A DNA stretch of 8,257 bases from Methanobacterium sp. UBA353 (GTDB taxonomy: Archaea; Methanobacteriota; Methanobacteria; Methanobacteriales; Methanobacteriaceae), in assembly GCA_002496805.1 (NCBI GenBank), contig DALO01000021.1:1-8257 (forward strand), in the 5' to 3' direction. This document shows positions 1-6,581 of the stretch, piece after piece; within the stretch, counting starts at the first letter, position 1, and each line of letters starts with the position of its first letter. The notes beneath the pieces were generated by a model that saw nothing but the letters and a program-made list of their open reading frames with translations, was not told the origin of the DNA and made no database searches. The translations under genes were made by a program, and so were the position numbers.

Positions 1-1186
1 CTATTCAATAGCAGTTCTTTATATATCTGCCCTTGTGGGTGTACTCATATTTTCATATCTATCACGAACAGTTATTTTTTCAAGGATAGCAACCAAACTT
101 CCAAAATCATTATCTAATTTTGTGAGTGATTCATTAAAATTTATGAACGTGAAAAGTGATGTTATAAACTTAAAGTCCGTTTTGGTTTTTGTATTTGTTG
201 CAAGTGTTTCCTATTGGGTACTTGCAAGTTCTAGCACGGCTATATTAATATCATCCACGGTTAAACATATTTTAATGGGTATATTTGAAGGATCATTCGG
301 TACAAGTTCATCACAAGGTTTGGGTTTACTTTCAATGGAAACATCACCATTGCACAGGATAAATAAGTACGTTTACATAGCCAGCCAAATTTTCATGGTT
401 TTCGGATTCTTAAAAATATTTTCATCAAAAAACTTCAAAAAATTCCATTTCAACAAGGATTACATGATGTTTGTATTTTTAAGTTTCTTAACGTTGGCTG
501 CATGCATGTTGATACCATTTTTTGCAAGTGCGCTTAACATGTCAAGATTTTATCACATTGCGCTCATATTTTTAGCCCCAATATCTATAATTGGAGGAAT
601 AGAATTCTTCAGATTTATAATTAGCAAACTCAAACTAGCTGGAGAAAACAAAAAATCGATAGAACTTTTATCCATATTCCTCGTGGTTTTCCTTTTATTT
701 AATTCAGGATTAGTTTATGCATTGGCTAATGATAATTCACAGTCTATAGCTTTAAATTCGAGTTATGATACGGCTAATTATAATCAAATGGAAGTTTCTG
801 GATCTAGATGGTTAGAAAATTTTGGGTTATCAGGTTGGAAAGCTCAAAAAAATCACACAAATGGCATTATATTGGCTGATGATTATAGAAGACCTTTAAT
901 GAGGTCATCAGGATTTGAACCTCTTGCTATCTCATTGATATGCATTAATGGAGCTAATGTTAATAGTTTAAATTCTATTTTAAAAACAAATTATTCCAAT
1001 AAATATGGATTTGCGTATTTATTTTTTGGAACAAAAAATGTAAATGGAAAATCAGTTTTGATGATTGATAGAAATGGAGTTAATAATGGAAGAGTGTATT
1101 ATGAAAGTTTAAACAATTTTATTGTTGACGAAAACAAAATTTATGATGCTAAATGTTCTCAAATTTACTATGAAGAAATTAGGTAA
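1..1186 (+). CDS. DUF2206-like polytopic membrane protein, 3' part (5'-truncated)
   Basis: The reading frame is open from base 2, upstream of the first possible GTG at 35, and already encodes a hydrophobic segment there. The gene therefore starts outside the window and about 394 codons are visible. Five further strongly hydrophobic stretches follow (numbering from GTG 35: about 48-66, 112-130, 143-167, 172-196 and 208-230). After them comes a soluble C-terminal domain of about 150 residues, probably outside the membrane. It carries three N-X-S/T sequons (codons at 755, 851 and 989) and ends in a NKIYD-xxx-S-x-IYY pattern. Helices followed by a C-terminal exodomain, and this ending, recall the DUF2206 proteins of methanogens, which have no assigned function and often lie in surface-glycan loci. 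A GT-C-like glycosyltransferase role is possible but unproven. GC content falls sharply after about position 950, inside this gene. The family call is from memory of the pattern. Confidence 0.7.
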   Translation, partial: YSIAVLYISALVGVLIFSYLSRTVIFSRIATKLPKSLSNFVSDSLKFMNVKSDVINLKSVLVFVFVASVSYWVLASSSTAILISSTVKHILMGIFEGSFGTSSSQGLGLLSMETSPLHRINKYVYIASQIFMVFGFLKIFSSKNFKKFHFNKDYMMFVFLSFLTLAACMLIPFFASALNMSRFYHIALIFLAPISIIGGIEFFRFIISKLKLAGENKKSIELLSIFLVVFLLFNSGLVYALANDNSQSIALNSSYDTANYNQMEVSGSRWLENFGLSGWKAQKNHTNGIILADDYRRPLMRSSGFEPLAISLICINGANVNSLNSILKTNYSNKYGFAYLFFGTKNVNGKSVLMIDRNGVNNGRVYYESLNNFIVDENKIYDAKCSQIYYEEIR

Positions 1187-1211
1187 TATTATAGAACATG
1201 ATCTTATGATT

Positions 1212-1217
1212 GGTGAT
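1212..1217 (+). promoter_or_regulatory. Shine-Dalgarno site GGTGAT fixing the glycosyltransferase start
   Basis: GGTGAT matches the archaeal anti-Shine-Dalgarno complement (GGAGGTGATC) and lies 3 nt before ATG 1221. No comparable site precedes the earlier in-frame ATGs at 1122, 1170 or 1206, and starting at 1122 would overlap the upstream gene by 65 nt. Confidence 0.6.
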
Positions 1218-1220
1218 TTA

Positions 1221-2717
1221 ATGGTTAAGATAACATTTCTTATTGGAACAGGTTATTATGGAGAAGATGTATTACATAAAACTCCTTGGGCACGTTATTT
1301 AAATAAAAGTCACGATTTGTATGTAGTATCACGAATTAAACCGGAAATTCATTTAAATAAATTCTTAGACAAGATTATAGGACATGAAGGAACAGTTAAT
1401 ATACGAAATTCGCTTGTAGAGTTAATGAATCTTGTTAAAGATTTTTTTATAGTTTATGATTCACAGTATCTCCAAAAAGAGTATACTAAAAATGAAATAA
1501 ACGAATTGGAACAATGGTTAAATATTCCTTTTAATTATCTCTCTTCATTTGATAGGAGATTTTATGATAAGAATAACTCTTGTGATTCACGTAATAAAAT
1601 GGAACTGAATAATTATCTAGCAGGATTATTGTTACTTTTCAGAGAATTTTTTAAAAAGAATAATGTAAAAGTTTTTATTAATACTCTTGAAGATGATGTA
1701 TTTTCAGTTATGGCATATTTTGTAGCTAAAAGATTAGGATTAAAAATTATAGGTTTTACTCCTGGACGTTTTCCTAAAAAAGGAATGATGTTTTGTGAAG
1801 ATTTTTCAGAACTTTGTGATTTTAGAATGTCTGACAGTGACTTAAAAAAAATCAAATCCATGTATAACGTTTCAACCATTGCAAATAAAGAAACTTTGGA
1901 TAGGACTAGTGATTATTTAGGAATAAAATCTTTTTTAACTAGGTATAAAAGTCTTGAATGTGTTAAAGATAACAAAGATTATAGAAAAAATGTGATATCT
2001 TACTATAACTATGAAAAATTTATAATTCCACCCATAAGTGTTTTTAAAGAGTTTAACTTATATTTTAAAAAATTTTGTAGACGCTATTTATTAAGAAGTA
2101 TTCTGAAAAAGCCAGATTATGATAATTCATATTTTTTATTTCCATTACATTATACAGAAGATGCACAAATTACATTCCGAGAACCAATTCTTGATCAATT
2201 CAGATTAATAAATGACATTTCGCGATCATTACCTTTAAATTGTTATCTCTATGTAAAACCGCATCCCCATTACTTGGGGAGTGATGTTAGTTTTAAAAAA
2301 CTATTTAGAATTTCAAAATTGGAGAATGTGAAAATTATAAACCCAACTTATCCACCAATTAAACTTATTACCAATTCTCAAGGTGTTATAACTGTAAATT
2401 CAACCACTGGATTTGAGGCGTTAATAATGGGAGTTCCTGTTATCACGTTGGGGCATGATTTTTATTGCAAAGATGATTTATGTTATACTATTAAAGATAA
2501 AAAAAATTTAGCTGAAGCAATAATGAAAATATTATGTAATGATTATTCTATTGACAGGAAAACTGTTGAAAGTTTCATAAAAAAAGTATATTCCAATACA
2601 GTTTGGATTGATGGTATTAATTATAACTACGGAAAATTTAGACCTTTTGGTTTAACTGAAGTTGATGGTAAACATATTGCTTCTGCTTTGGATCTTATCA
2701 TGAATTGTGGTGCATGA
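1221..2717 (+). CDS. Capsule polysaccharide synthesis (KpsC/KpsS-like) putative glycosyltransferase
   Basis: This 498-residue protein is predicted to be cytoplasmic, with no clear signal peptide or membrane helix. The start at ATG 1221 (MVKITFLIGTG) is chosen over upstream in-frame ATGs because of the GGTGAT site. The N-terminal half reads as a GT-B-like fold with an acidic E157-D158-D159 patch followed by a GLKIIGFTPGRFPKKG stretch. The C-terminal half carries the strongest marks: FPLHYTEDAQ, K346-P-H348-P-H, and N393-S-T-T-G-F-E-A-L-I-M-G-V-P-V. The HP and N-S-T-x-G-x-E-A-L motifs are typical of the Capsule_synth (KpsC/KpsS, beta-Kdo transferase) proteins, and HP and Ser motifs also occur in bacterial sialyltransferases; both groups use CMP sugars. 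As CMP-nonulosonate genes lie nearby, I infer a transferase for that donor, though any sugar is possible. It lies 34 nt after the membrane gene and 1 nt before the acetyltransferase. Sampled lines are only 17-25% GC. Confidence 0.68.
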   Translation: MVKITFLIGTGYYGEDVLHKTPWARYLNKSHDLYVVSRIKPEIHLNKFLDKIIGHEGTVNIRNSLVELMNLVKDFFIVYDSQYLQKEYTKNEINELEQWLNIPFNYLSSFDRRFYDKNNSCDSRNKMELNNYLAGLLLLFREFFKKNNVKVFINTLEDDVFSVMAYFVAKRLGLKIIGFTPGRFPKKGMMFCEDFSELCDFRMSDSDLKKIKSMYNVSTIANKETLDRTSDYLGIKSFLTRYKSLECVKDNKDYRKNVISYYNYEKFIIPPISVFKEFNLYFKKFCRRYLLRSILKKPDYDNSYFLFPLHYTEDAQITFREPILDQFRLINDISRSLPLNCYLYVKPHPHYLGSDVSFKKLFRISKLENVKIINPTYPPIKLITNSQGVITVNSTTGFEALIMGVPVITLGHDFYCKDDLCYTIKDKKNLAEAIMKILCNDYSIDRKTVESFIKKVYSNTVWIDGINYNYGKFRPFGLTEVDGKHIASALDLIMNCGA

Positions 2718-2718
2718 T

Positions 2719-3309
2719 ATGAAAATTTTGCGAAAGATATATCAAAATGATTTATTAACCAAATTTTTAAGTTTTTCATATGTTTTATTACAAGAATCAC
2801 ATGATAGATGGAAATATAATGGATATAAATGTAAATATAATATTGATCCTACTTTCAAATTCAGAGGTACTGGAATAATCTTTTTTGGAAAAGGTAATAT
2901 AACCATCAAAGAAAATTCGTACATTGTAAGGTATAGCATTTTAGAATCTTGTGCTAACTGTAAGATAATTATTGGAAAGAACTGTGCGATTGGACCTTAT
3001 GTGAAAATGTATACTTATGGCAAGTCAACAGATCAAGATTTGAATCAGAATCCATTTGAAAGTCGAATAAAATATTCAAAAGGGGATATTATAATTGGTG
3101 ATGGTTGCTGGATTGGTGCCAATGTAGGTATAAAAGGAGGAGTCACTATTGGAAACAATACTATCATTGGGATGAATTCAGTTGTAACTAAAAGTATTCC
3201 TTCACATTGTATAGCAGTTGGATCCCCTGCACGAGTTGTGAAATTTAAGTCATATTTATCTGAAAAAGAAAGAGGAGAGTTATCTAAAAAATACCAATTG
3301 CGAGATTAA
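2719..3309 (+). CDS. Hexapeptide-repeat O-acetyltransferase (maltose acetyltransferase/WcaF-like)
   Basis: This 196-residue protein has a left-handed beta-helix signature. After a basic N-terminal extension of about 40 residues come imperfect [I/V]-G-x-x-x-x repeats (for example IIIGKNCAIGPYV, GDIIIGDGCWIGANV, GGVTIGNNTIIGMNSVV) and the usual family ending S-IPSHCIAVGSPARVVKF. These proteins use acetyl-CoA and act as trimers, commonly O-acetylating sugars of surface polysaccharides. ATG 2719 is preferred: GGTG at 2709-2712 lies 6 nt upstream as a ribosome site, and the gene then begins 1 nt after the glycosyltransferase stop. The alternative GTG codons at 2707 and 2710 would consume that site and overlap the upstream gene. 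It very probably shares a transcript with the glycosyltransferase and may acetylate the same glycan. The exact acceptor cannot be told from sequence. Confidence 0.82.
   Translation: MKILRKIYQNDLLTKFLSFSYVLLQESHDRWKYNGYKCKYNIDPTFKFRGTGIIFFGKGNITIKENSYIVRYSILESCANCKIIIGKNCAIGPYVKMYTYGKSTDQDLNQNPFESRIKYSKGDIIIGDGCWIGANVGIKGGVTIGNNTIIGMNSVVTKSIPSHCIAVGSPARVVKFKSYLSEKERGELSKKYQLRD
3286..3291 (-). terminator. Possible oligo-T terminator of the flippase transcript
   Basis: Read on the minus strand this is a run of six T residues about 29 nt beyond the flippase stop, within the 3' end of the convergent acetyltransferase gene. Archaeal RNA polymerase can stop at such runs without a hairpin. The evidence is no more than the run and its position. 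Confidence 0.2.
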
Positions 3310-3319
3310 AGCTCTGGAC

Positions 3320-4759
3320 TCAACTTAATAATTCTTTAAAGAATTTAAATTCTTCTTTTTTTATTCCTTTTAATAGTGTTAATACTGTTAAATAAATTAT
3401 TGTACAAATAATAATTACAATTAAAATGTTTAAAATGCCTTTAGGGTTTGTTAAAAGTATAATCAAAGACATTAAAATAGAAGAGATAATACTTTTTATT
3501 ACAAATTTTAGGTCAAATTCAAATTTAAAATCTTTAACGCAATACAATGTAATACTGAATGCAACAATATAAGCAAGTAGAGTAGCAGTAGCTGCACCTA
3601 AGATTCCAATATAATGAACACTCACAATATTTAAAACAATGTTTAAAACGGCTGCAATAATCCAGATTGAACCTAAAATTTTTGTTTTCTTCTTTAATAT
3701 AAATACATTACTTATTATCCCATAAATTCCATATAAAATGGAGCTTAAAGCGACAAATGAGGTTACAAAGTAACCATTTGAAGCTATTTCTTGTGTGGTT
3801 AATATCGTCAAAATGGGTTTAGCTAACAGAGATAACCCAAATGTTGAAGGTATTGCAATTAACAGGAAGTATTTTAATGAATATTTTAGAAAAATCTTCA
3901 CCTTTTTTATTTCACCTATATCATAATATCTTGGCAGTACTGAAGGTAAAAGAAAAGAAAACGGAGCTACAAGCATTATGATTATGTTACCTAATGTGTA
4001 GCCTGGTGAATAATAACCAACAAAAGCAGTACCTAAAAGTATTCCAATTACATACCTGTCACTGGAATCCACAATCCAATAAGAAAGGTTGCTAGGAATA
4101 GTTGGAAGTCCAAAGGATAAATATTCTTTCATATTTTTAAATTTGGGAATTTTAAAACCTATGTTTGAAATTATGAACAGGGCCATAATGAAAAACGTGA
4201 CTAAATTTGCAATTAAAAGTCCCAATGCTGCTGTATAAATGCTGAACCCTTTTATTGCAAAATAAGAAACAATAAAAACCCCTAAATAAGTTTGAATAAG
4301 TAAAAAGACAGAATATCTCTTCATTTGCTGAAATGTTCTGAAGAAGTTGAGTAAAAGCGCGTTTAAACATGCTAAGAAAATTATTACAGAAAGTAACATT
4401 GCAATATTCACGTTACCGTTAAAGAGTGCTACTGCGATATTTTTAGAGAATAGGAACAGCAGGGTTGATATGATGAAAGTTGAAGCCAGTACAATACTTG
4501 CAATGGAATAAAAACCTTCTCGTATTTTTTCTTTGTCTTTTTCTGCAGATAGAAACCTAACCATGGTATAAGGTAGACCTAAAGCTGCAATATTGGGTAT
4601 TAATGAAATGGTGGTATTTATCTGAACCCATATACCATAGTCACTAATTGAAAAACTTTTAGTCATAATAGGAAGTAAAATTAGTGAACTTAACGCTATT
4701 AAGATATTTGTTATTCCGACTAATCCAATTCTCTGCACAAAAAGTTTGTATTCGTTCAA
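3320..4759 (-). CDS. Wzx-type polysaccharide flippase (MOP superfamily)
   Basis: This 479-residue protein is hydrophobic along almost its whole length, with about 14 predicted membrane helices, the usual size and topology of the Wzx/RfbX polysaccharide biosynthesis proteins. The N-terminus NEYKLFVQRIGLVGITN and the following P-I-M-T-K-S-F-S-I-S-D-Y-G-I-W segment match that family. Its role would be to move a lipid-linked oligosaccharide across the cytoplasmic membrane. Translation can be read from GTG 4768, but GGTGA at 4769-4765 is a good ribosome site placed 5 nt before TTG 4759, and that GTG lies inside it. I therefore take TTG as the start (protein M-N-E-Y-K). It is the only minus-strand gene: it diverges from neuA, probably sharing the symmetric promoter region, and converges on the acetyltransferase with a 10-nt gap. 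Its 3' end is as AT-rich as the left cassette. Confidence 0.87.
   Translation of the reverse strand: MNEYKLFVQRIGLVGITNILIALSSLILLPIMTKSFSISDYGIWVQINTTISLIPNIAALGLPYTMVRFLSAEKDKEKIREGFYSIASIVLASTFIISTLLFLFSKNIAVALFNGNVNIAMLLSVIIFLACLNALLLNFFRTFQQMKRYSVFLLIQTYLGVFIVSYFAIKGFSIYTAALGLLIANLVTFFIMALFIISNIGFKIPKFKNMKEYLSFGLPTIPSNLSYWIVDSSDRYVIGILLGTAFVGYYSPGYTLGNIIIMLVAPFSFLLPSVLPRYYDIGEIKKVKIFLKYSLKYFLLIAIPSTFGLSLLAKPILTILTTQEIASNGYFVTSFVALSSILYGIYGIISNVFILKKKTKILGSIWIIAAVLNIVLNIVSVHYIGILGAATATLLAYIVAFSITLYCVKDFKFEFDLKFVIKSIISSILMSLIILLTNPKGILNILIVIIICTIIYLTVLTLLKGIKKEEFKFFKELLS
3330..3362 (+). terminator. Possible terminator-like element for the plus-strand transcript, inside the flippase 3' end
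   Basis: Two overlapping 16-bp perfect palindromes (3330-3345, AATTCTTTAAAGAATT; 3339-3354, AAGAATTTAAATTCTT) are followed by seven T residues at 3356-3362, starting 20 nt after the acetyltransferase stop. Oligo-T runs are the usual archaeal termination signal. The palindromes lie within flippase codons for the E-F-K-F-F-K-E stretch, where GAA/TTC and AAA/TTT are reverse complements, so coincidence is a real alternative. The stems are almost all A-T. Confidence 0.3.
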
Positions 4760-4764
4760 ATGTT

Positions 4765-4769
4765 TCACC
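4765..4769 (-). promoter_or_regulatory. Shine-Dalgarno site GGTGA of the flippase gene
   Basis: On the minus strand GGTGA reads from 4769 to 4765, and 5 nt later comes TTG 4759. The site contains the GTG that would otherwise be called as start. Nothing purine-rich that resembles a ribosome site precedes that GTG. Confidence 0.5.
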
Positions 4770-4807
4770 GTAAAATAAAGTTTGTAGAATTAATCTAATT
4801 CCCTTAT

Positions 4808-4825
4808 GTTTATTATATAATAAAC
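4808..4825. promoter_or_regulatory. Symmetric TATA-like palindrome in the divergent flippase/neuA promoter region
   Basis: GTTTATTATATAATAAAC is an 18-bp perfect palindrome, and its inner 16 bp are all A/T. It lies between the divergent flippase and neuA starts. As a TATA box read to the right it would place a transcript start near 4839-4843, just at the GGAG site of neuA. Read to the left it would start near 4790, giving a leader of about 20-30 nt. A bidirectional promoter is inferred from position and symmetry; no clear BRE sequence is evident. Confidence 0.5.
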
Positions 4826-4837
4826 TAATATAGTTTA
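4821..4837. repeat. Inverted repeat TAAACTA-ATA-TAGTTTA, candidate operator
   Basis: Two perfect 7-bp arms (4821-4827 and 4831-4837) flank a 3-nt spacer. The repeat overlaps the right end of the 18-bp palindrome and lies between it and the neuA ribosome site. A protein bound here could block the neuA promoter. AT-rich DNA makes chance repeats common, so the operator role is inference. Confidence 0.35.
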
Positions 4838-4841
4838 AAAA

Positions 4842-4845
4842 GGAG
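4842..4845 (+). promoter_or_regulatory. Shine-Dalgarno site GGAG of neuA
   Basis: GGAG, preceded by an A run, lies 7 nt before ATG 4853 and supports that start. If the palindrome is the TATA box, the leader of this transcript is very short and begins almost at this site. Confidence 0.5.
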
Positions 4846-4852
4846 CGTTGAC

Positions 4853-5563
4853 ATGGATATACTGACAATCATACCTGCACGAGGTGGAAGTAAAGGAATT
4901 CCAGAAAAAAATACTAAATTGCTTGCTGGAAAACCGTTGATAGCATACTCCATCGAAGCAGCAATTAAATCGGAATATATAAATAGGGTAGTTGTTTCCA
5001 CAGATGATGATGAAATAGCACAAATTTCAAAAAAATACGGTGCAGAAGTTATAAAAAGACCAAGTGAGCTAGCTCAAGATGATTCTTCAACTATTGATGC
5101 GGTTATTCACGTCCTGAACACTCTTGAAAACGAAGGATATTCTGCGGACATTGTGGTTTTATTGCAACCAACTTCTCCTTTGAGAACTCAGGAAGATGTT
5201 GATAGTGCCATTAACCTTTTTATAAAAAATATGGACAAGTGCGATTCACTTGTAAGTGTTTGTGAATTTGATCATTCTCCTTATTGGAGCTTAAAAGTTG
5301 AAGGAGACTACTTGAAACCCAATTTTGGAGAAGAATATTTTAAGATGAGAAGGCAGGATCTACCAAAACTTTACATGCCCAATGGATCAATATTTATATC
5401 AAAGAAAAAGAGTCTTTTAAACTCTAAAAGTTTTTATAATGGAAATAAAATTCCTTACTTCATGAAGACCGAAGAAAGTATTGATATTGATACGATTATA
5501 GATTTTAAATTGGCAGAACTTATTTTAGAGGATAAAAATGCGGAACATAAAAATAAAGAATAA
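4853..5563 (+). CDS. neuA: Acylneuraminate cytidylyltransferase (CMP-nonulosonate synthetase)
   Basis: The enzyme activates a nonulosonic acid with CTP to give the CMP sugar and pyrophosphate, in the cytoplasm. At 236 residues it is a single cytidylyltransferase domain of normal length. The nucleotide-binding signature is at residues 8-20 (P-A-R-G-G-S-K-G-I-P-E-K-N), followed by S-T-D-D-D-E-I (49-55), L-L-Q-P-T-S-P-L-R (103-111), R-R-Q-D-L-P (166-171) with N177-G178, and the metal-binding D211-I-D213-T-I-I-D217 near the end. It is the first gene of the right-hand operon, has its own GGAG site, and runs 26 nt into neuB. Sequence alone does not settle whether the substrate is N-acetylneuraminate (NeuA), a legionaminate (LegF) or a related sugar. 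The divergent region upstream is the likely control point for the whole operon. Confidence 0.93.
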   Translation: MDILTIIPARGGSKGIPEKNTKLLAGKPLIAYSIEAAIKSEYINRVVVSTDDDEIAQISKKYGAEVIKRPSELAQDDSSTIDAVIHVLNTLENEGYSADIVVLLQPTSPLRTQEDVDSAINLFIKNMDKCDSLVSVCEFDHSPYWSLKVEGDYLKPNFGEEYFKMRRQDLPKLYMPNGSIFISKKKSLLNSKSFYNGNKIPYFMKTEESIDIDTIIDFKLAELILEDKNAEHKNKE

Positions 5564-6581
5564 GATAATTGGAGCAGGCTATCCTTCATTTATAATTGCT
5601 GAAGCGGGTGTAAACCATAATGGTTCTTTGAAATTAGCAAAAGAATTAATAGATGCTACAAAAGGAGCTGGAGCAGATGCAGTAAAATTCCAAACCTTTA
5701 AAACAGAAGATTTAGTCACTAAAAGTGCTGAAAAAGCATCTTACCAAAAAGAAACAACAGTAAAAAACTCACAATATGAAATGATTAAGAAACTGGAATT
5801 ATCTGAAGATAATTTCAGGGAACTGGCCCAGTATGCTGATAAAAGAGGTATCCTCTTCTTATCTTCACCCTTTGATTTTGAAAGTGTTGATCTCCTTGAT
5901 GAAATAGGTGTCCCTGCATTCAAACTGGGTTCTGGTGAAATTACAAATTTCCCATTACTTGAACGTGTAGCAAGTAAGGGCAAGCCAGTTATTTTATCCA
6001 CTGGAATGGCAACGATGGGAGAAATACGAGAAGCTGTAAAACTCTTTGAAGATAACGAAAACGATCTAATTTTGATGCACTGTGTAACCAGTTATCCTGC
6101 AAATGTTGAGGACATAAATCTTAAGGTCATTGAAACTCTTAGATCAACTTTTAAACTTCCTGTAGGCTTTTCAGATCACACTTTAAGGATTGAAATGCCC
6201 ATAGCAGCTGTAGCAATGGGAAGTTGTGTTGTAGAAAAACATTTCACGTTGGATAAAAATTTAGACGGACCTGACCATAAAGCTTCTTTGGAACCTATAG
6301 AATTCAAAAAAATGGTATTTGCCATACGAAATGTGGAAAAAGGTATGGGTAATGGGATAAAAGAATTAACAAGAGAAGAAAAAGAGATAAAGAAAGTAGC
6401 AAGAAAAAGTGTAGTTGCCAAAGTCAGTATCCCCCAAAAAACGATTATAAGCCGGGAGATGCTTGCAATTAAAAGGCCCGGAACTGGAATTGAACCTAAA
6501 TACATTAAATCATTGATTGGGAAAACAACAACTGCAGAAATAAAAAAGGATGAAGTTTTAAGGTGGAATCTTGTAAAATGA
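5538..6581 (+). CDS. neuB: N-acetylneuraminate/legionaminate-type synthase with C-terminal SAF domain
   Basis: This enzyme condenses phosphoenolpyruvate with an N-acetyl-mannosamine-type sugar to give a nonulosonic acid. At 347 residues it has the family's full length. An N-terminal TIM barrel covers about 15-275, with I-A-E-A-G-V-N-H-N-G (19-29), a V-K-F-Q-T-F strand, S212-D-H-T, and E233-K-H235-F-T-L-D followed by G-P-D-H, where the His corresponds to the metal ligand known in NeuB. A SAF (antifreeze-like) domain from about 285 to 343 includes R-K-S-V-V-A and I-K-R-P-G-T-G-I-E-P. ATG 5538 lies within neuA, and GAGGAT at 5528-5533 is its ribosome site, so the 26-nt overlap looks genuine. The stop shares bases with the neuC start. 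Choosing between Neu5Ac and legionaminic acid as product would need comparison with characterised enzymes. Sampled lines are about 40% GC. Confidence 0.93.
   Translation: MRNIKIKNKIIGAGYPSFIIAEAGVNHNGSLKLAKELIDATKGAGADAVKFQTFKTEDLVTKSAEKASYQKETTVKNSQYEMIKKLELSEDNFRELAQYADKRGILFLSSPFDFESVDLLDEIGVPAFKLGSGEITNFPLLERVASKGKPVILSTGMATMGEIREAVKLFEDNENDLILMHCVTSYPANVEDINLKVIETLRSTFKLPVGFSDHTLRIEMPIAAVAMGSCVVEKHFTLDKNLDGPDHKASLEPIEFKKMVFAIRNVEKGMGNGIKELTREEKEIKKVARKSVVAKVSIPQKTIISREMLAIKRPGTGIEPKYIKSLIGKTTTAEIKKDEVLRWNLVK

Noticed and set aside
35..37. GTG as the start of the first gene
   Set aside because: The frame is open to base 2 and upstream codons already encode a membrane helix, so the gene is cut by the window edge.
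1122..1220. 33-codon N-terminal extension of the glycosyltransferase frame
   Set aside because: It overlaps the upstream gene by 65 nt, does not resemble the family start, and a GGTGAT ribosome site points to ATG 1221.
1187..1220. Possible promoter between the membrane protein and the glycosyltransferase
   Set aside because: The AATATTATA stretch lies too near the start to be told from background AT-rich sequence, and read-through from upstream is simpler.
4785..4797. Near-palindrome TAGAATTAATCTA in the flippase leader
   Set aside because: It has 4-bp outer arms and a mismatch in a very AT-rich stretch, too weak to call an operator.
4659..5023. Minus-strand open frames across the divergent promoter and the neuA start
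   Set aside because: They overlap neuA and flippase coding sequence in other frames and show no family resemblance or ribosome site.
6176..6505. Minus-strand open frame of 109 codons inside neuB
   Set aside because: It is wholly antisense to a well-conserved enzyme, has no recognisable motif, and is a composition shadow.
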